From assembly GCF_000282895.1 (NCBI RefSeq), contig NZ_ALBQ01000027.1:62001-126000 (forward strand): a stretch of 64,000 bases of DNA, given 5' to 3'. Within the stretch, counting starts at the first letter, position 1; each line of letters opens with the position of its first letter. Source of the stretch: Sphingomonas sp. ATCC 31555 (GTDB taxonomy: Bacteria; Pseudomonadota; Alphaproteobacteria; Sphingomonadales; Sphingomonadaceae). Under the pieces are notes generated by a model that searched no databases, had not been told where the DNA came from, and saw only the letters and a list, made by a program, of their open reading frames with translations. This document shows positions 17,366 to 26,420 of the stretch, in pieces. The translations under genes were made by a program, and so were the position numbers.

Positions 17366-18547
17366 ATGGACATGATCGATCGCCGTCTGCTGCTCGCGGG
17401 TGCCGGACTGATCGGCGCCGGAATCGCCGGCGCGGCGCGGGCACAGTCGACCGCGCAGGGCAATGGCGTATCGGCCCAAGCCGCTCCCACCGCGCCCGAT
17501 CCCAGCGCCAGGAACCGCATTCGCTTCGCCGTGATCGGGCTCGATCACGCGCATATCTATGCAATGACGGACGCACTGATCCGCGGCGGCGGCACGCTGG
17601 TGGCGGTGCATGCAAGCGATCCGAAGCAGCTGGTGCCGTTCCGCGCACGCTATGGCGAGGTGAAAGTGGCCCGCAGCGAGGCCGAGATTCTGGATGATGA
17701 CAGCGTGCAGGTCGTCGCCAGCGCCGCCATTCCCAATCTTCGCGCGCCGCTCGGCATCCGCGTGATGCGCGCAGACAAGGACTTCCTGGCGGACAAGCCC
17801 GGCATCACCAGCCTAGCCCAGCTCGCGGAGGTGCGCCGCACGATCGCGGCAACCAAGCGCAAGTTCGCGATCATGTATTCGGAACGGCTCGAGGTGCGTG
17901 CTGCGGTGAAGGCGGGCGAGCTGGTGCATGGTGGCGCGATCGGGCGTGTGGTGCAGACGATCAATATCGCCCCGCACCGCATCAGCGCGCCGTCGCGGCC
18001 CCAATGGTTCTGGGACGTGGCGAATTACGGCGGCATCCTCACCGATATCGGCAGCCACCAGGCCGATCAGTTCCTGTTCTACACCGGATCGACCGAGGCA
18101 CAGGTGATCGCGTCGCAGGTCGGTAACTTCGCGACGCCGGCTCAGCCGAAGTTCCAGGATTTCGGCGACATGATGCTCACCGGCAATGGCGGCACCGGCT
18201 ATGTCCGCGTTGACTGGTACACGCCCGACGGCCTGCCGAGCTGGGGCGACGGACGCGTCTTCATCCTCGGCACCGAGGGCTATATCGAGCTGCGCAAATA
18301 TGTCGACATCGAGGGTCGCCCCGGCGGCAACCACTTGTTCCTCGCCGATCGGCAGGGCACCCGCTATCTCGATTGCAGCAACGTACCGCTGCCCTTCGGC
18401 CCGCAGTTCGTCACCGACGTGGTAGAGCGCACCGAAGTTGCGCAGAACCAGGCCCAGGCGCTGCTCGCGGCCGAACTGGTGTTGACCGCCCAGGACAAGG
18501 CGCGGACGCTATCCGGCGCGCAGCGGCCGCCGGTACAGGGCGGCTGA
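17366..18547 (+). CDS. Gfo/Idh/MocA family oxidoreductase, exported (3 of 3)
   Basis: A 393-residue member preceded by AAGGAG 8 bases before the ATG. The N-terminus (MIDRRLLLAGAGLIGAG, ending near AARAQ) is a Tat-type signal. The expected GxGxxG is replaced by VIGLDHAHIY at 56-65, and the EKP motif is DKP at 143-145. GGILTDIGSHQADQF is the C-terminal active-site helix. This glycine-poor nucleotide loop marks a distinct subgroup and may alter cofactor binding. It is the last gene of the plus-strand run and faces the GH92 gene tail to tail. Confidence 0.83.
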   Translation: MDMIDRRLLLAGAGLIGAGIAGAARAQSTAQGNGVSAQAAPTAPDPSARNRIRFAVIGLDHAHIYAMTDALIRGGGTLVAVHASDPKQLVPFRARYGEVKVARSEAEILDDDSVQVVASAAIPNLRAPLGIRVMRADKDFLADKPGITSLAQLAEVRRTIAATKRKFAIMYSERLEVRAAVKAGELVHGGAIGRVVQTINIAPHRISAPSRPQWFWDVANYGGILTDIGSHQADQFLFYTGSTEAQVIASQVGNFATPAQPKFQDFGDMMLTGNGGTGYVRVDWYTPDGLPSWGDGRVFILGTEGYIELRKYVDIEGRPGGNHLFLADRQGTRYLDCSNVPLPFGPQFVTDVVERTEVAQNQAQALLAAELVLTAQDKARTLSGAQRPPVQGG

Positions 18548-18572
18548 TACGGGCCAAGGGAGGCGCCGGGCG

Positions 18573-18604
18573 CCCGCTCCTGCCGGGCAGACGACAGGAG
18601 GGCG
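18573..18604. terminator. Possible hairpin between convergent genes
   Basis: CTCCTG (18577-18582) can pair with CAGGAG (18595-18600), with a bulge and two more G-C pairs outside. It sits in the 78-base gap between two converging transcripts. No T-run follows, so this is only a weak terminator candidate. Confidence 0.3.
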
Positions 18605-18625
18605 GAAAGACCCTGCGGCGCCCCC

Positions 18626-20812
18626 TCACCGCCCCCAGCGTGTCGGCTTGTCCGATAGCGTCAGCGCCAGTTCCCCGCCGGCGGTGATCTCCGCCTGCCG
18701 CAGGAACGGCGTGGTCAGCGGCTTGCCGTTCAACGTTGCCGAGGCGACGTAGATCCGCCCCGGCTTCCAGTTGCGCGCCGTGATGACGAAGCGGCGGCCA
18801 TCCTCCATCGTGATCGCGCCGCGCGGCTGGTGCGGCGCATGGAGATAGTAGAGATCGGTGGTCAGCTTGGGAAACAGCCCCAGCCGATTGAACACATAGT
18901 GCGAGCTCATCGCGCCATTGTCCTCGTCGCCCGGATAGGCGTCGGGCGTGAAGCGCTGGAAGATGCGGTTGGCCCAGTAGCTGGCGAGATCCGGCCGCCC
19001 GACATCGCTGAACAGCCAGGGCGTCGCGAAGCTCGGTTCGTTGGTAATGTCGATCAGGTTGGTATCGAGCGCGTGGCGCAGCCGCTCGACGAAACGCTCG
19101 CGTCCGCCCATCGCGGCCACCATGCCCGGCACGTCGTGCAGCATGGTATAGGAATAGACCCAGGCAGTGCCCTCGTAAAAGCCGACATTGTCATAGGTCT
19201 TGCCATCCCAGCCCAGCTTGGGATCGATCGGCTGGAAGCGGCCATCGGCATAGCGCGGCAGGATGAAGCCCGCATAGCCGTCGCTCACCGCATCGGGGTT
19301 CCACACCTTGCGCCAGTTGCCCGATCGCGCGAGCAGCGTCTTCGCGTCGTCCTTACGGCCGATCGCCTGGGCGAGCGTACCCGCGTAGAAATCGTTGAGC
19401 GCGAAGGCGGGGGTGGAGGAACCCGATTTCGCCCGCTGGTTGTCCGGCTCCGGGCTGCGATCGCCCACCGCGAACCAGCCGTCGATCAGGTAGCGGGGCC
19501 GCCGCTCCTCAAAGGCGTTGTGCAGCGCGACCGGGGCGGCCTTGCGCCAGTCGATCCCCGGCACGCCGCGGATCAGCGCCTCGCCCAGCACATTGTCCAC
19601 CTCGTCGCCGCCCTGGCCGACATGATAGTTGCGCCCGGCGATGAAGGCGGTGTGGGCGGCGCCATAGCGCTCGAACGTCCGCACGATCGAGGCGACATTG
19701 TCGCGGTACACGCTGGGCCGCAGCAGCGACATCAGCGGGAAGCCGGTGTGATAGGTGTCCCACAGCGTGTAATAATCGTCCCAGTGCGGCGTCGCGCGGT
19801 CGGCGGCGGGCTGGTCGCGGCTGCGGTCGCGCGGCTGGATCGCGCTGTGATAGAGCGCGGTGTAGAAGCGGCGCTTGTCGGCATCGCCCACGCCGTCGAT
19901 CGTCGCGCGGGCAAGCTCGCGGTTCCAGTCGGCGCGGGCGCCCGCCTTCACGCCTTCGAAATCCCAGCCCGGAATATCCTCGGCCAGCAGCTCGGCGGCG
20001 CGTTCGGCGCTGGTGAAGGAAACCGCCAGCTTCATCAGTACCGGCTTGTCGGGCCCGGCATCGAACTGCCACCAGCCGGCGAGCTGGGTATCGGCGGGCG
20101 CGGTGGCGCTGGTGGCGCCGGCGCGATCCTCCTTGCCCACGCGCACGCCCCAGCGCGTCGGCGTGCGATCCAGCTGGGCGACGAACCAGATATCGACTTC
20201 GGCCGGGTTCCAGTAGCTGCGCGCCCGCACCCGCCCGGTGATCCGGCCCTGGGCGGGATCGAGCGTCACGTCCGCACCGGCGCTCGCCAGCTCGCCGCGG
20301 ATCTTGCGGGTGATATCGAACACCAAGGTCGCCGGCTTCCCCGCCGGATAGGTGAAGCGATAGAGCGCGGCATCGGGCGCCGGCGTCACTTCGGCGCGGA
20401 TGCCGTAGCGGGTGAGCGTGACGGCATAGGCATCCGCCGCCAGCACCTCGTCCGCCTTGGGGGAAAGGTGCTGCGCCTCGTCGAACAGCGGCTCGCCGGT
20501 CTGGGGCGAGACGAGGAAGGTGCCATAGGTCGTCCGCCCGCCCGATCCTTGGGTGTGCAGCTGGCCAAAGCCGCTGATCGGCGCATCCTTGTCATAGCCG
20601 GCGTTGCTGCCGGTCAGCGTCTCGGGGCTGGGGTGGATCGATCCGGCGGGCCGCGCCGGGCCGGGCACGGTATCGCCCTGATTGTCGTTGCCGGTGCCGA
20701 TGCGCGGATCGACATAGCGGGCAAGATCGCTCTGCGCGGCGGCGGGCAGCGCCATCGCACCGGCCAGCAGCAGCGCCGCCAGGCCCAACGGGCGGGTGGT
20801 TGCACGGCGCAT
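18626..20812 (-). CDS. GH92 family alpha-mannosidase, exported
   Basis: A 728-residue glycoside hydrolase family 92 enzyme, a calcium-dependent exo-alpha-mannosidase family. A signal peptide ends near ALPAAAQ. The N-terminal domain starts YVDPRIGTGNDNQGDTVPG. The catalytic domain contains DYYTLWDTYHTGFPLMSLL, GQGGDEVDNVLGEAL and GDEDNGAMSSHYVFNRLG, which match GH92 landmarks. ATG at 20812 lies six bases after GGAG; a second ATG directly before it is too close, and the longer open frame overlaps the GH28 gene. It is 25 bases downstream of GH28 and so in one transcript with it. Linkage specificity (1,2, 1,3 or others) cannot be read from sequence. Confidence 0.88.
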   Translation of the reverse strand: MRRATTRPLGLAALLLAGAMALPAAAQSDLARYVDPRIGTGNDNQGDTVPGPARPAGSIHPSPETLTGSNAGYDKDAPISGFGQLHTQGSGGRTTYGTFLVSPQTGEPLFDEAQHLSPKADEVLAADAYAVTLTRYGIRAEVTPAPDAALYRFTYPAGKPATLVFDITRKIRGELASAGADVTLDPAQGRITGRVRARSYWNPAEVDIWFVAQLDRTPTRWGVRVGKEDRAGATSATAPADTQLAGWWQFDAGPDKPVLMKLAVSFTSAERAAELLAEDIPGWDFEGVKAGARADWNRELARATIDGVGDADKRRFYTALYHSAIQPRDRSRDQPAADRATPHWDDYYTLWDTYHTGFPLMSLLRPSVYRDNVASIVRTFERYGAAHTAFIAGRNYHVGQGGDEVDNVLGEALIRGVPGIDWRKAAPVALHNAFEERRPRYLIDGWFAVGDRSPEPDNQRAKSGSSTPAFALNDFYAGTLAQAIGRKDDAKTLLARSGNWRKVWNPDAVSDGYAGFILPRYADGRFQPIDPKLGWDGKTYDNVGFYEGTAWVYSYTMLHDVPGMVAAMGGRERFVERLRHALDTNLIDITNEPSFATPWLFSDVGRPDLASYWANRIFQRFTPDAYPGDEDNGAMSSHYVFNRLGLFPKLTTDLYYLHAPHQPRGAITMEDGRRFVITARNWKPGRIYVASATLNGKPLTTPFLRQAEITAGGELALTLSDKPTRWGR

Positions 20813-20837
20813 CATCTTCTCCCCTCTACGCATATAC

Positions 20838-22424
20838 TTACCAGCTCGTCTTGATGGGTCCGTCGATCCGGCGGTCGGCCAGATCCCTGCTTCCCCATAG
20901 CCGGAAGCGGGTGACGGCATCGAGCTGGAAGGCCGTGCCCTGCGGCACCCGGACATCGCCCGCGTCGAACCCGTCCACGTCGCGCAGCCAAAAGGCCGGC
21001 CGCGCATCGACCGCGCGCGTCCGCACCTCGACATGCGACAGCGCGATATTGCGGGCATGGCGTATGAAGAAGCCGTTTGCCGGCAGGTCGCCGAACATGT
21101 TGGGCTCGGGATAGCCGGCCGCATTTTCCGGCGGATCGATCGCGGCCATGGCGGCGCCCTGCCCGCCAACCTGCTCGACGAACATGTTGCTGATCCGCAC
21201 GTCCTCCACCGGATATCCGTCGATCCCGGCGAGGATCGAGGGCATCGGCGCGGCGCCCGATACGACGACATTGTCGATCAGCACCCGCTTCAGCGTTCCC
21301 GGCTTGGCATCGGCTGGTCCGCGCATCCGCCGGCCCAGCCGCAGGAAGATCGGCGCGGTGGTGAGGTCGCGCATGTTGAGATTGGTGACGGTCACATCTT
21401 CCAGCCGCGCGCCGTCCACCGTCTCCAGCGCCAGGCCGCGGCAGGTATCGAACACGCAGTTGCTGATCGTCACGTTGCGGAAGCCGCCATTGCTTTCCGT
21501 GCCCAGCTTGATCCGGCCGTGCGTGCTCTTCGGCGCGGGCGGGAACGGGCGGAAGCTGCCGTCGAGCACCGATCCGATCGCATAGCTGCCGCTCACCGTG
21601 CAGTCGCTGATCGTCAGATTTTCGGTCCAGCGGGGATAGCCGAGCGCGAAGGAAGATTTGGGGCAGATCGCATCGTCCCAGGGCGCATTGATCGTGCAGC
21701 GGGTGACGCTCACATTGCGGCAACAATCGATGTCGAGCCCGTCGCGATTGGTGTCGATCAGTAGATTGTCGATCACCATATTGTCGCAGCCGGTGGCGAG
21801 CAGCGCGAGCCAGCCGCCCTCCAGCACGCGAAAGTCGCGTAGGCTGATGTTGCGGCACAGCTTCAGCGCAATGGTCTTGTCGCCCACGCCCGGCCTGCCG
21901 GAGATCGGGCGACCGACATCATAGTCATGGCCACGCCCCAGGCCCTTGCCCCAGATCAGGCCGTGCCCTTCGATTGCGATGTCTTCCAGGCCCTCGCCCC
22001 AGATCAGCGCGTTGCGCCAATGGCCGTGGCCGTGATCCTGATAGGCGGCATAAGCGGGCGGCAGATCGGGCGCGCTGTCATAGCCGCCGCTGGCCATCCC
22101 CTCGATCGGCGTGTCCGCCGCGAGCAGCACCGCGCCGGCATCGAGGTGCAGGGCGATATGGCTTTTCAGCCGGATGCTGTAGGAACGATAGGTGCCCGCC
22201 GGCAGCCAGACGGTGCCGCCGCCGCGCGCCGCGGCATGGTCGATCGCCCGGTTGATCGCGGGGGAATCGAGCGCCTTGCCGTCGCCCTTCGCTCCGAAGG
22301 CGCGGACGTCGACCACCGCCCCGCCCGCAGCCACCCGCGCGGCGAGCCGATGCGGCAGGCCGAGCGCGGCGAGTACCGCGCCACCTGCCAGCACGCTCCG
22401 CCGGCTCACCCCGCATTGTGTCAT
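20838..22424 (-). CDS. GH28-type polygalacturonase-like beta-helix protein, Tat-exported
   Basis: A 528-residue right-handed beta-helix protein. A Tat signal (VSRRSVLAGG) is followed by DVRAFGAKGDGKALDSPAI, the common start of GH28/pectate-lyase-like proteins. Active-site elements are NRDGLDID (family NTDG), WDDAICPKSS (family DD) and GRIKLGTESNGG (family RIK). The GHG histidine motif is not evident, so it may be an exo-acting or divergent member. ATG at 22424 has GGAGG six bases upstream. It follows the TonB receptor gene on the same strand but with a strong hairpin in between. Likely substrate: a uronate- or rhamnogalacturonan-type glycan. Confidence 0.8.
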   Translation of the reverse strand: MTQCGVSRRSVLAGGAVLAALGLPHRLAARVAAGGAVVDVRAFGAKGDGKALDSPAINRAIDHAAARGGGTVWLPAGTYRSYSIRLKSHIALHLDAGAVLLAADTPIEGMASGGYDSAPDLPPAYAAYQDHGHGHWRNALIWGEGLEDIAIEGHGLIWGKGLGRGHDYDVGRPISGRPGVGDKTIALKLCRNISLRDFRVLEGGWLALLATGCDNMVIDNLLIDTNRDGLDIDCCRNVSVTRCTINAPWDDAICPKSSFALGYPRWTENLTISDCTVSGSYAIGSVLDGSFRPFPPAPKSTHGRIKLGTESNGGFRNVTISNCVFDTCRGLALETVDGARLEDVTVTNLNMRDLTTAPIFLRLGRRMRGPADAKPGTLKRVLIDNVVVSGAAPMPSILAGIDGYPVEDVRISNMFVEQVGGQGAAMAAIDPPENAAGYPEPNMFGDLPANGFFIRHARNIALSHVEVRTRAVDARPAFWLRDVDGFDAGDVRVPQGTAFQLDAVTRFRLWGSRDLADRRIDGPIKTSW

Positions 22425-22442
22425 TCCCGCCTCCAGGAAAAG

Positions 22443-22474
22443 TTGGCGGCGCTTTGATACACAAGCGCCGCCAA
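22443..22474 (-). terminator. Hairpin terminator between TonB receptor and GH28 genes
   Basis: Perfect 12-base arms TTGGCGGCGCTT and AAGCGCCGCCAA flank an 8-base loop. On the minus strand the hairpin is followed by CTTTTCC. It lies 27 bases after the TonB receptor stop and just upstream of the GH28 ribosome binding site, so it probably lowers or ends transcription into GH28-GH92. Confidence 0.75.
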
Positions 22475-22501
22475 GGTGGGAGGGCTTCCGGGAACGCGAC
22501 C

Positions 22502-25456
22502 TCAGAAGGTCGCGCGCGCCGTCAGCGTGAAGGTGCGCCCGTCATAGTCCGCGCGGCGGATCAGGCGGGGATCGTTCTCATATTCGATGCGGATCGCGTT
22601 GGTGAGGTTGTACGCGTCGAACGACAGCGAGAACTGCTCGTTGACATTGTACGACGCGGAAAGGTCCATCTGCCCACGCGCCTTCACCTGGCGCGCGGCG
22701 CCGGTGAAGGTGCCGGCCGAGGCCAGATCATATTTGCTGCGCACATTGTACACCAGTCGCAGGCCGTAATCCTTGGTCTCGTAATAGCCGATCACATTGG
22801 CGTTGTGCTTCGAAACGCCGGGCAGCGTCGCCGCCGCTCCGCTCGAGGTCTTGCCGCTGATATCGGTGAAAGCATAGTTGAAGCCGCCGCCCAGGTGGCG
22901 GAGCAGGCCCGGCAGGAAGTCGAGCGACTGCTGCAGGTTGAACTCCACGCCGCGCACCGTCACCGGGTTGGTCTGGTTCACGAAGCCGCTTGCCGAAACG
23001 AGATACGGCGTCGGCACGGCGCCGCCCGTGTAGATCAGGCTGCTTTCGCAGCGATCCCCGTTGATCCGGAGTGTGCCCAGGCCAAGCGCGCTGCCATCGG
23101 CAGGGCACAGCTTGGTCGGATCGCTGATCTGCGCGATCAGGCCGGTGATCCGCTTTTGGAACGCGGCGAGGGAGATGATGCCGTTCGGCCGGTTATACCA
23201 TTCGACCGAGACGTCGAATGAGGTGGAGTCGTACGGCTTCAGGTTCGGGTTACCCAGCGTTACCGAATAGACGCCGTTGTCCGGATTACCGACCACTGTC
23301 GCCGGCGTGAACTGGCGCGGCTGCGGGCGGACATAGGTGCGATAGGCGGCGCCGCGCAGCATCAGCTTGTCGGTCAGGTCTGCGACCAGGATGAACGACG
23401 GCAGCCACTTGCCATAGGTCTGCTTGTAGGTGTTCGTCGTGAAGTCGCTGGGCGAACCGATCGTGCCGGTCAGCTTGATCCGGTCGAGCGCGTCGATGGT
23501 GTTGCGGGCATGTTCGTAGCGCATGCCGCCGTTCCCGCGGATGCGGATGCCGCCGAGTTGGAACTCATATTTCAACTGGCCATAGATCGACGCGACGTCG
23601 GTCTGGTTGGTGAAGTTGTACAGCGCATAATTGTTGTCGTTGTAGCGGATATTATAGCCCGACGGCGAGAGCTCGCCGCCCGGATAGACCGTCACCGGCG
23701 TGAGCGCCGCGATCGCATCGTCGAACCGGGTCGCCTGCCAGTTGGTGGTATAGGTGCCCAGCTTTCCGCCGAAGAAATCGTCCACCACGGGCGCGGTGGT
23801 GACCAGGCTGCCGGTGATGTTCTGGACCTGGAGGCCATAGGCAGAGGTTCGATAGCCGCGCGAGATGAAGCGATTGCGCTCGAAGCGGGCGCCCACCTGG
23901 ATGCCGCTGAGCACGCTGTCTTCGAAGGTCCTCTCGACATCGGCCTGGCCGGCGAACAGCTCGTTGGTCGCATAGCTCTGCGTCCCGGTGAACTGCAGGC
24001 GGTTCGTGCGGCCCACCGTCGTCGGCGTGTTGTAATATTGGGTGGGATCGGTAACGCCGCCCCAATACCAGGTCGGCACTGCGCTCGTCACCAGCGGCGT
24101 CGGCGATAGCGCATAATAGAATTTGGACATGTCGCCCGCGCCGGTGCGCAGCGTGCCGGTGGCGCCGTTGCCCGCCGTGGTCTGGATGCGATCGAAGTCG
24201 ATCGACGTCTCTTCGGACTTGTTGTCGGCCTTGGAGGCAGTGAGCACCGTCGTCACGCGCCAGGCGTCGTTGCTCCATTCGCCCTTGCCGTCGATGCCCC
24301 AGCTGCGCTGGCGGATCCCCAGCCGGCGCGTGGACATGCGCGAATCCGGGTTGGTGAAATCGATGTCGGTTACGACATAGCGCCCGTCGCTGAGCGCGAC
24401 CGGGCTGCTCTTTGCGGTCAGGCCACTTGCGTCGTTCTCGCCGACGATCAGGATGTACTGGTTGGTCTCCGGCAGCTGGCGATCGGTGTAGAAGCCGGTC
24501 ACGCTCAGGCGGGTTTCGTCGTTCGGCTTCCATTCCGCGCCGGCCGCGCCGGTGTAGAGATCGCCTTCGTTCAGGCGGGAATATTGGCGCATCGATGACT
24601 CGTAGAGCACGCCCTTGGTCGTGGTGGTGCCGGTGCACGAGGGGCATGCCGCAGACCGCGCATAATAGCTGCCGAGCACGCTGGCATTGGCCTGTGCCTG
24701 CGCCGCCGAGAAGTTCGAATAGCTGTTGAACTGCACCGAATCGCGGCGGAAATTCTCGTGCTTGTACGCCAGCACGCCGAACACGGCGAAGCGATCGGAG
24801 AAGAGGTGGTTGTAGCCAATCGTCGCACCCGGCGCGAAGGTCTCGCCCAGCTGGTTATACTCCATCGCCGCCTTCAGGAAGCCGCCTTCCTTGCGGTTGA
24901 GGGCGGTGGCGATCTGCAGGTCCACATTGCCCGAAAGGCCGCCCGATTGCGCATTGGCCATCGGTGACTTGTCGATCACGATCGCGCTGAAGATGTCGGC
25001 ATTGAACGCGCCGAGCGGAGCGGCTTCGCTCAGGATCGGTTCGGCGAACGCGACGCCGTTCAGCGTCATGCGGGCATATTCGCCGGGCAGGCCACGCAGG
25101 TTGATCGTGGCGTTGCGGCCTTCGGCCTCGCGGTTGATCTGCACGCCGGGTACCCGCTGGAGCGCCTCGCCCACGTTCAGATCGGGGAACCGCCCCAGGC
25201 CGTCCGAAGAAATGCCGTCGGTGATGGCCACTTCGTTGCGCTTGGTGCGGATGGCGTCGGAATAGCTTTGGCGGAAGCCGGTGACGACGATTTCGCTCTG
25301 TACAGCGGCGTCTTCGGCGGGCCGGTCCTGCGCGGCGCTGTCGCCCGCCGGCGTGGCCGGGGCTTCCTGCGCCTGTGCCGGCAATGCGCTCAACGCGGTT
25401 GCGGCAAGAAGGACGGCGGCCAGGGAACGGCGCGGAACTCGATCGACGATGGACAT
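22502..25456 (-). CDS. TonB-dependent receptor of the carbohydrate locus
   Basis: A 984-residue outer-membrane receptor. A signal peptide ends at SALPAQAQ; the TonB box is near SEIVVTGFRQSYSDAI. The plug has DLNVGEALQRVPGVQINRE and TINLRGLPGEYARMTLNGV. The barrel ends in RTFTLTARATF with the expected terminal Phe. This N-terminal style is typical of receptors for complex glycans in Caulobacter and Sphingomonas. ATG at 25456 is preceded by GGAGAGGGG; the frame extends upstream without coding features. The promoter has a consensus -35 and an operator candidate. It probably imports oligosaccharides trimmed by the linked GH28 and GH92 enzymes. Confidence 0.92.
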   Translation of the reverse strand: MSIVDRVPRRSLAAVLLAATALSALPAQAQEAPATPAGDSAAQDRPAEDAAVQSEIVVTGFRQSYSDAIRTKRNEVAITDGISSDGLGRFPDLNVGEALQRVPGVQINREAEGRNATINLRGLPGEYARMTLNGVAFAEPILSEAAPLGAFNADIFSAIVIDKSPMANAQSGGLSGNVDLQIATALNRKEGGFLKAAMEYNQLGETFAPGATIGYNHLFSDRFAVFGVLAYKHENFRRDSVQFNSYSNFSAAQAQANASVLGSYYARSAACPSCTGTTTTKGVLYESSMRQYSRLNEGDLYTGAAGAEWKPNDETRLSVTGFYTDRQLPETNQYILIVGENDASGLTAKSSPVALSDGRYVVTDIDFTNPDSRMSTRRLGIRQRSWGIDGKGEWSNDAWRVTTVLTASKADNKSEETSIDFDRIQTTAGNGATGTLRTGAGDMSKFYYALSPTPLVTSAVPTWYWGGVTDPTQYYNTPTTVGRTNRLQFTGTQSYATNELFAGQADVERTFEDSVLSGIQVGARFERNRFISRGYRTSAYGLQVQNITGSLVTTAPVVDDFFGGKLGTYTTNWQATRFDDAIAALTPVTVYPGGELSPSGYNIRYNDNNYALYNFTNQTDVASIYGQLKYEFQLGGIRIRGNGGMRYEHARNTIDALDRIKLTGTIGSPSDFTTNTYKQTYGKWLPSFILVADLTDKLMLRGAAYRTYVRPQPRQFTPATVVGNPDNGVYSVTLGNPNLKPYDSTSFDVSVEWYNRPNGIISLAAFQKRITGLIAQISDPTKLCPADGSALGLGTLRINGDRCESSLIYTGGAVPTPYLVSASGFVNQTNPVTVRGVEFNLQQSLDFLPGLLRHLGGGFNYAFTDISGKTSSGAAATLPGVSKHNANVIGYYETKDYGLRLVYNVRSKYDLASAGTFTGAARQVKARGQMDLSASYNVNEQFSLSFDAYNLTNAIRIEYENDPRLIRRADYDGRTFTLTARATF

Positions 25457-25533
25457 AAAACCCCTCTCCTCAGGCGACATGACACCCTGCGCCTGCCTCG
25501 AGCACTTACGGCCGATGACAGTGGCTGGACCTG

Positions 25534-25573
25534 TTGGTCCGGCCAATTAATCCAAAATGAATTATTTTGTCAA
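25534..25573 (-). promoter_or_regulatory. Promoter with overlapping operator TTGGCCGGACCAA for the TonB receptor gene
   Basis: On the minus strand TTGACA (25573-25568) is followed by a 17-base spacer and TTAATT (25550-25545), a good sigma-70-type promoter. The palindrome TTGGCCGGACCAA (25546-25534) begins at the end of the -10 and would cover the transcription start, which suits a repressor. The same core precedes the gene at 12485. An overlapping GGACC/GGTCC dyad lies at 25527-25540. The rest of the 297-base gap up to 25753 shows no gene. Confidence 0.6.
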
Positions 25574-25753
25574 ACGTTCGCACAAACGCGCACACAAGGG
25601 CCCGTAACGCTCTGTCACTGTTCCGATTTATCAGACGAAGGCCCGTGAGAGGTGCCGGGTGTCAAAGGACTTGCTGCGCGCCGCTGCCGGAATCCGCACC
25701 ATTTCCCTGCGGGGATGGACACGATGTAAACCCATATACGATTCGGCGACGTC

Positions 25754-26383
25754 TCAGCCGAGGTAACCCCGCCGCACCGCCGTCGTCACCGCATGGGTGC
25801 GATCATCGACGCCGAGCTTGTCGAAAATCGTCTTGAGGTGCGACTTCACTGTCTCGACCGAGAGTTGCAGCGCCCAGGCCACCTGCTTGTTCGACTGGCC
25901 GTCGGCCACCAGCCGCAGCACATGCACTTCGCGCTCGCTCAGCCGCTCCTGCGGGGCGTGCAGCGCGAGCTGCTGCGCGACGTCGGGCGAGATCACCCGG
26001 CGCTTCGCATGCACGGCGCGGATCGTGTCGATCAGCTCCTTGCGCAGGCAGGATTTGAGCAGATAGCCCGCCGCGCCCGCCTGCAGCGCGCGATGCGCCT
26101 GGGCGTCACCCGGATAGGTCGTCAGGATCAGGATAACGGCGTCGGGCCGCTCGGCGCGGATCGCCTCCAGCGCGTCGATCCCGCCCATGCCGGGCAGCTG
26201 CAGGTCCATCAGCGTCACATCCGGCCGAAGCGCGCGATAACAGGCCACCGCTTCCTGCCCGTCGCCCGCCTCGCCCGCCACGACCAGATCGTCGTGCCGC
26301 TCGATCGATGCGCGGATGCCGTCCCGCATCATCGGATGATCGTCGACGACGAGCACGCGGATCTGGTTGCTGGTCGATTCCAT
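25754..26383 (-). CDS. NarL/LuxR-family response regulator
   Basis: A 209-residue two-component transcription regulator. The receiver domain has acidic residues D14-D15, phospho-acceptor D60 (VTLMDLQLPG) and K110 (GYLLKS). The C-terminal LuxR-type helix-turn-helix has LSEREVHVLRLVADGQSNKQVA and SVETVKSHLKTIFDKLG. It lies 37 bases downstream of a histidine kinase gene, so the two form a pair. The next gene downstream on the same strand is the carbohydrate TonB receptor, a plausible but unproven target. Confidence 0.93.
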   Translation of the reverse strand: MESTSNQIRVLVVDDHPMMRDGIRASIERHDDLVVAGEAGDGQEAVACYRALRPDVTLMDLQLPGMGGIDALEAIRAERPDAVILILTTYPGDAQAHRALQAGAAGYLLKSCLRKELIDTIRAVHAKRRVISPDVAQQLALHAPQERLSEREVHVLRLVADGQSNKQVAWALQLSVETVKSHLKTIFDKLGVDDRTHAVTTAVRRGYLG

Positions 26384-26420
26384 TTACCACCGGCGCTGCA
26401 GCGACCGCGCCGACTCCCTG

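Noticed and set aside
14704..17520. 938-codon open frame on the minus strand
   Set aside because: It is antisense to three well-supported genes (Gfo/Idh, ApbE-like, Gfo/Idh) and its translation is Arg/Ala-rich with no recognisable domain; such shadows are common at this GC content.
18830..20854. 674-codon open frame on the plus strand
   Set aside because: It lies antisense to the GH92 gene and has no family signature; the GH92 motifs are clear on the other strand.
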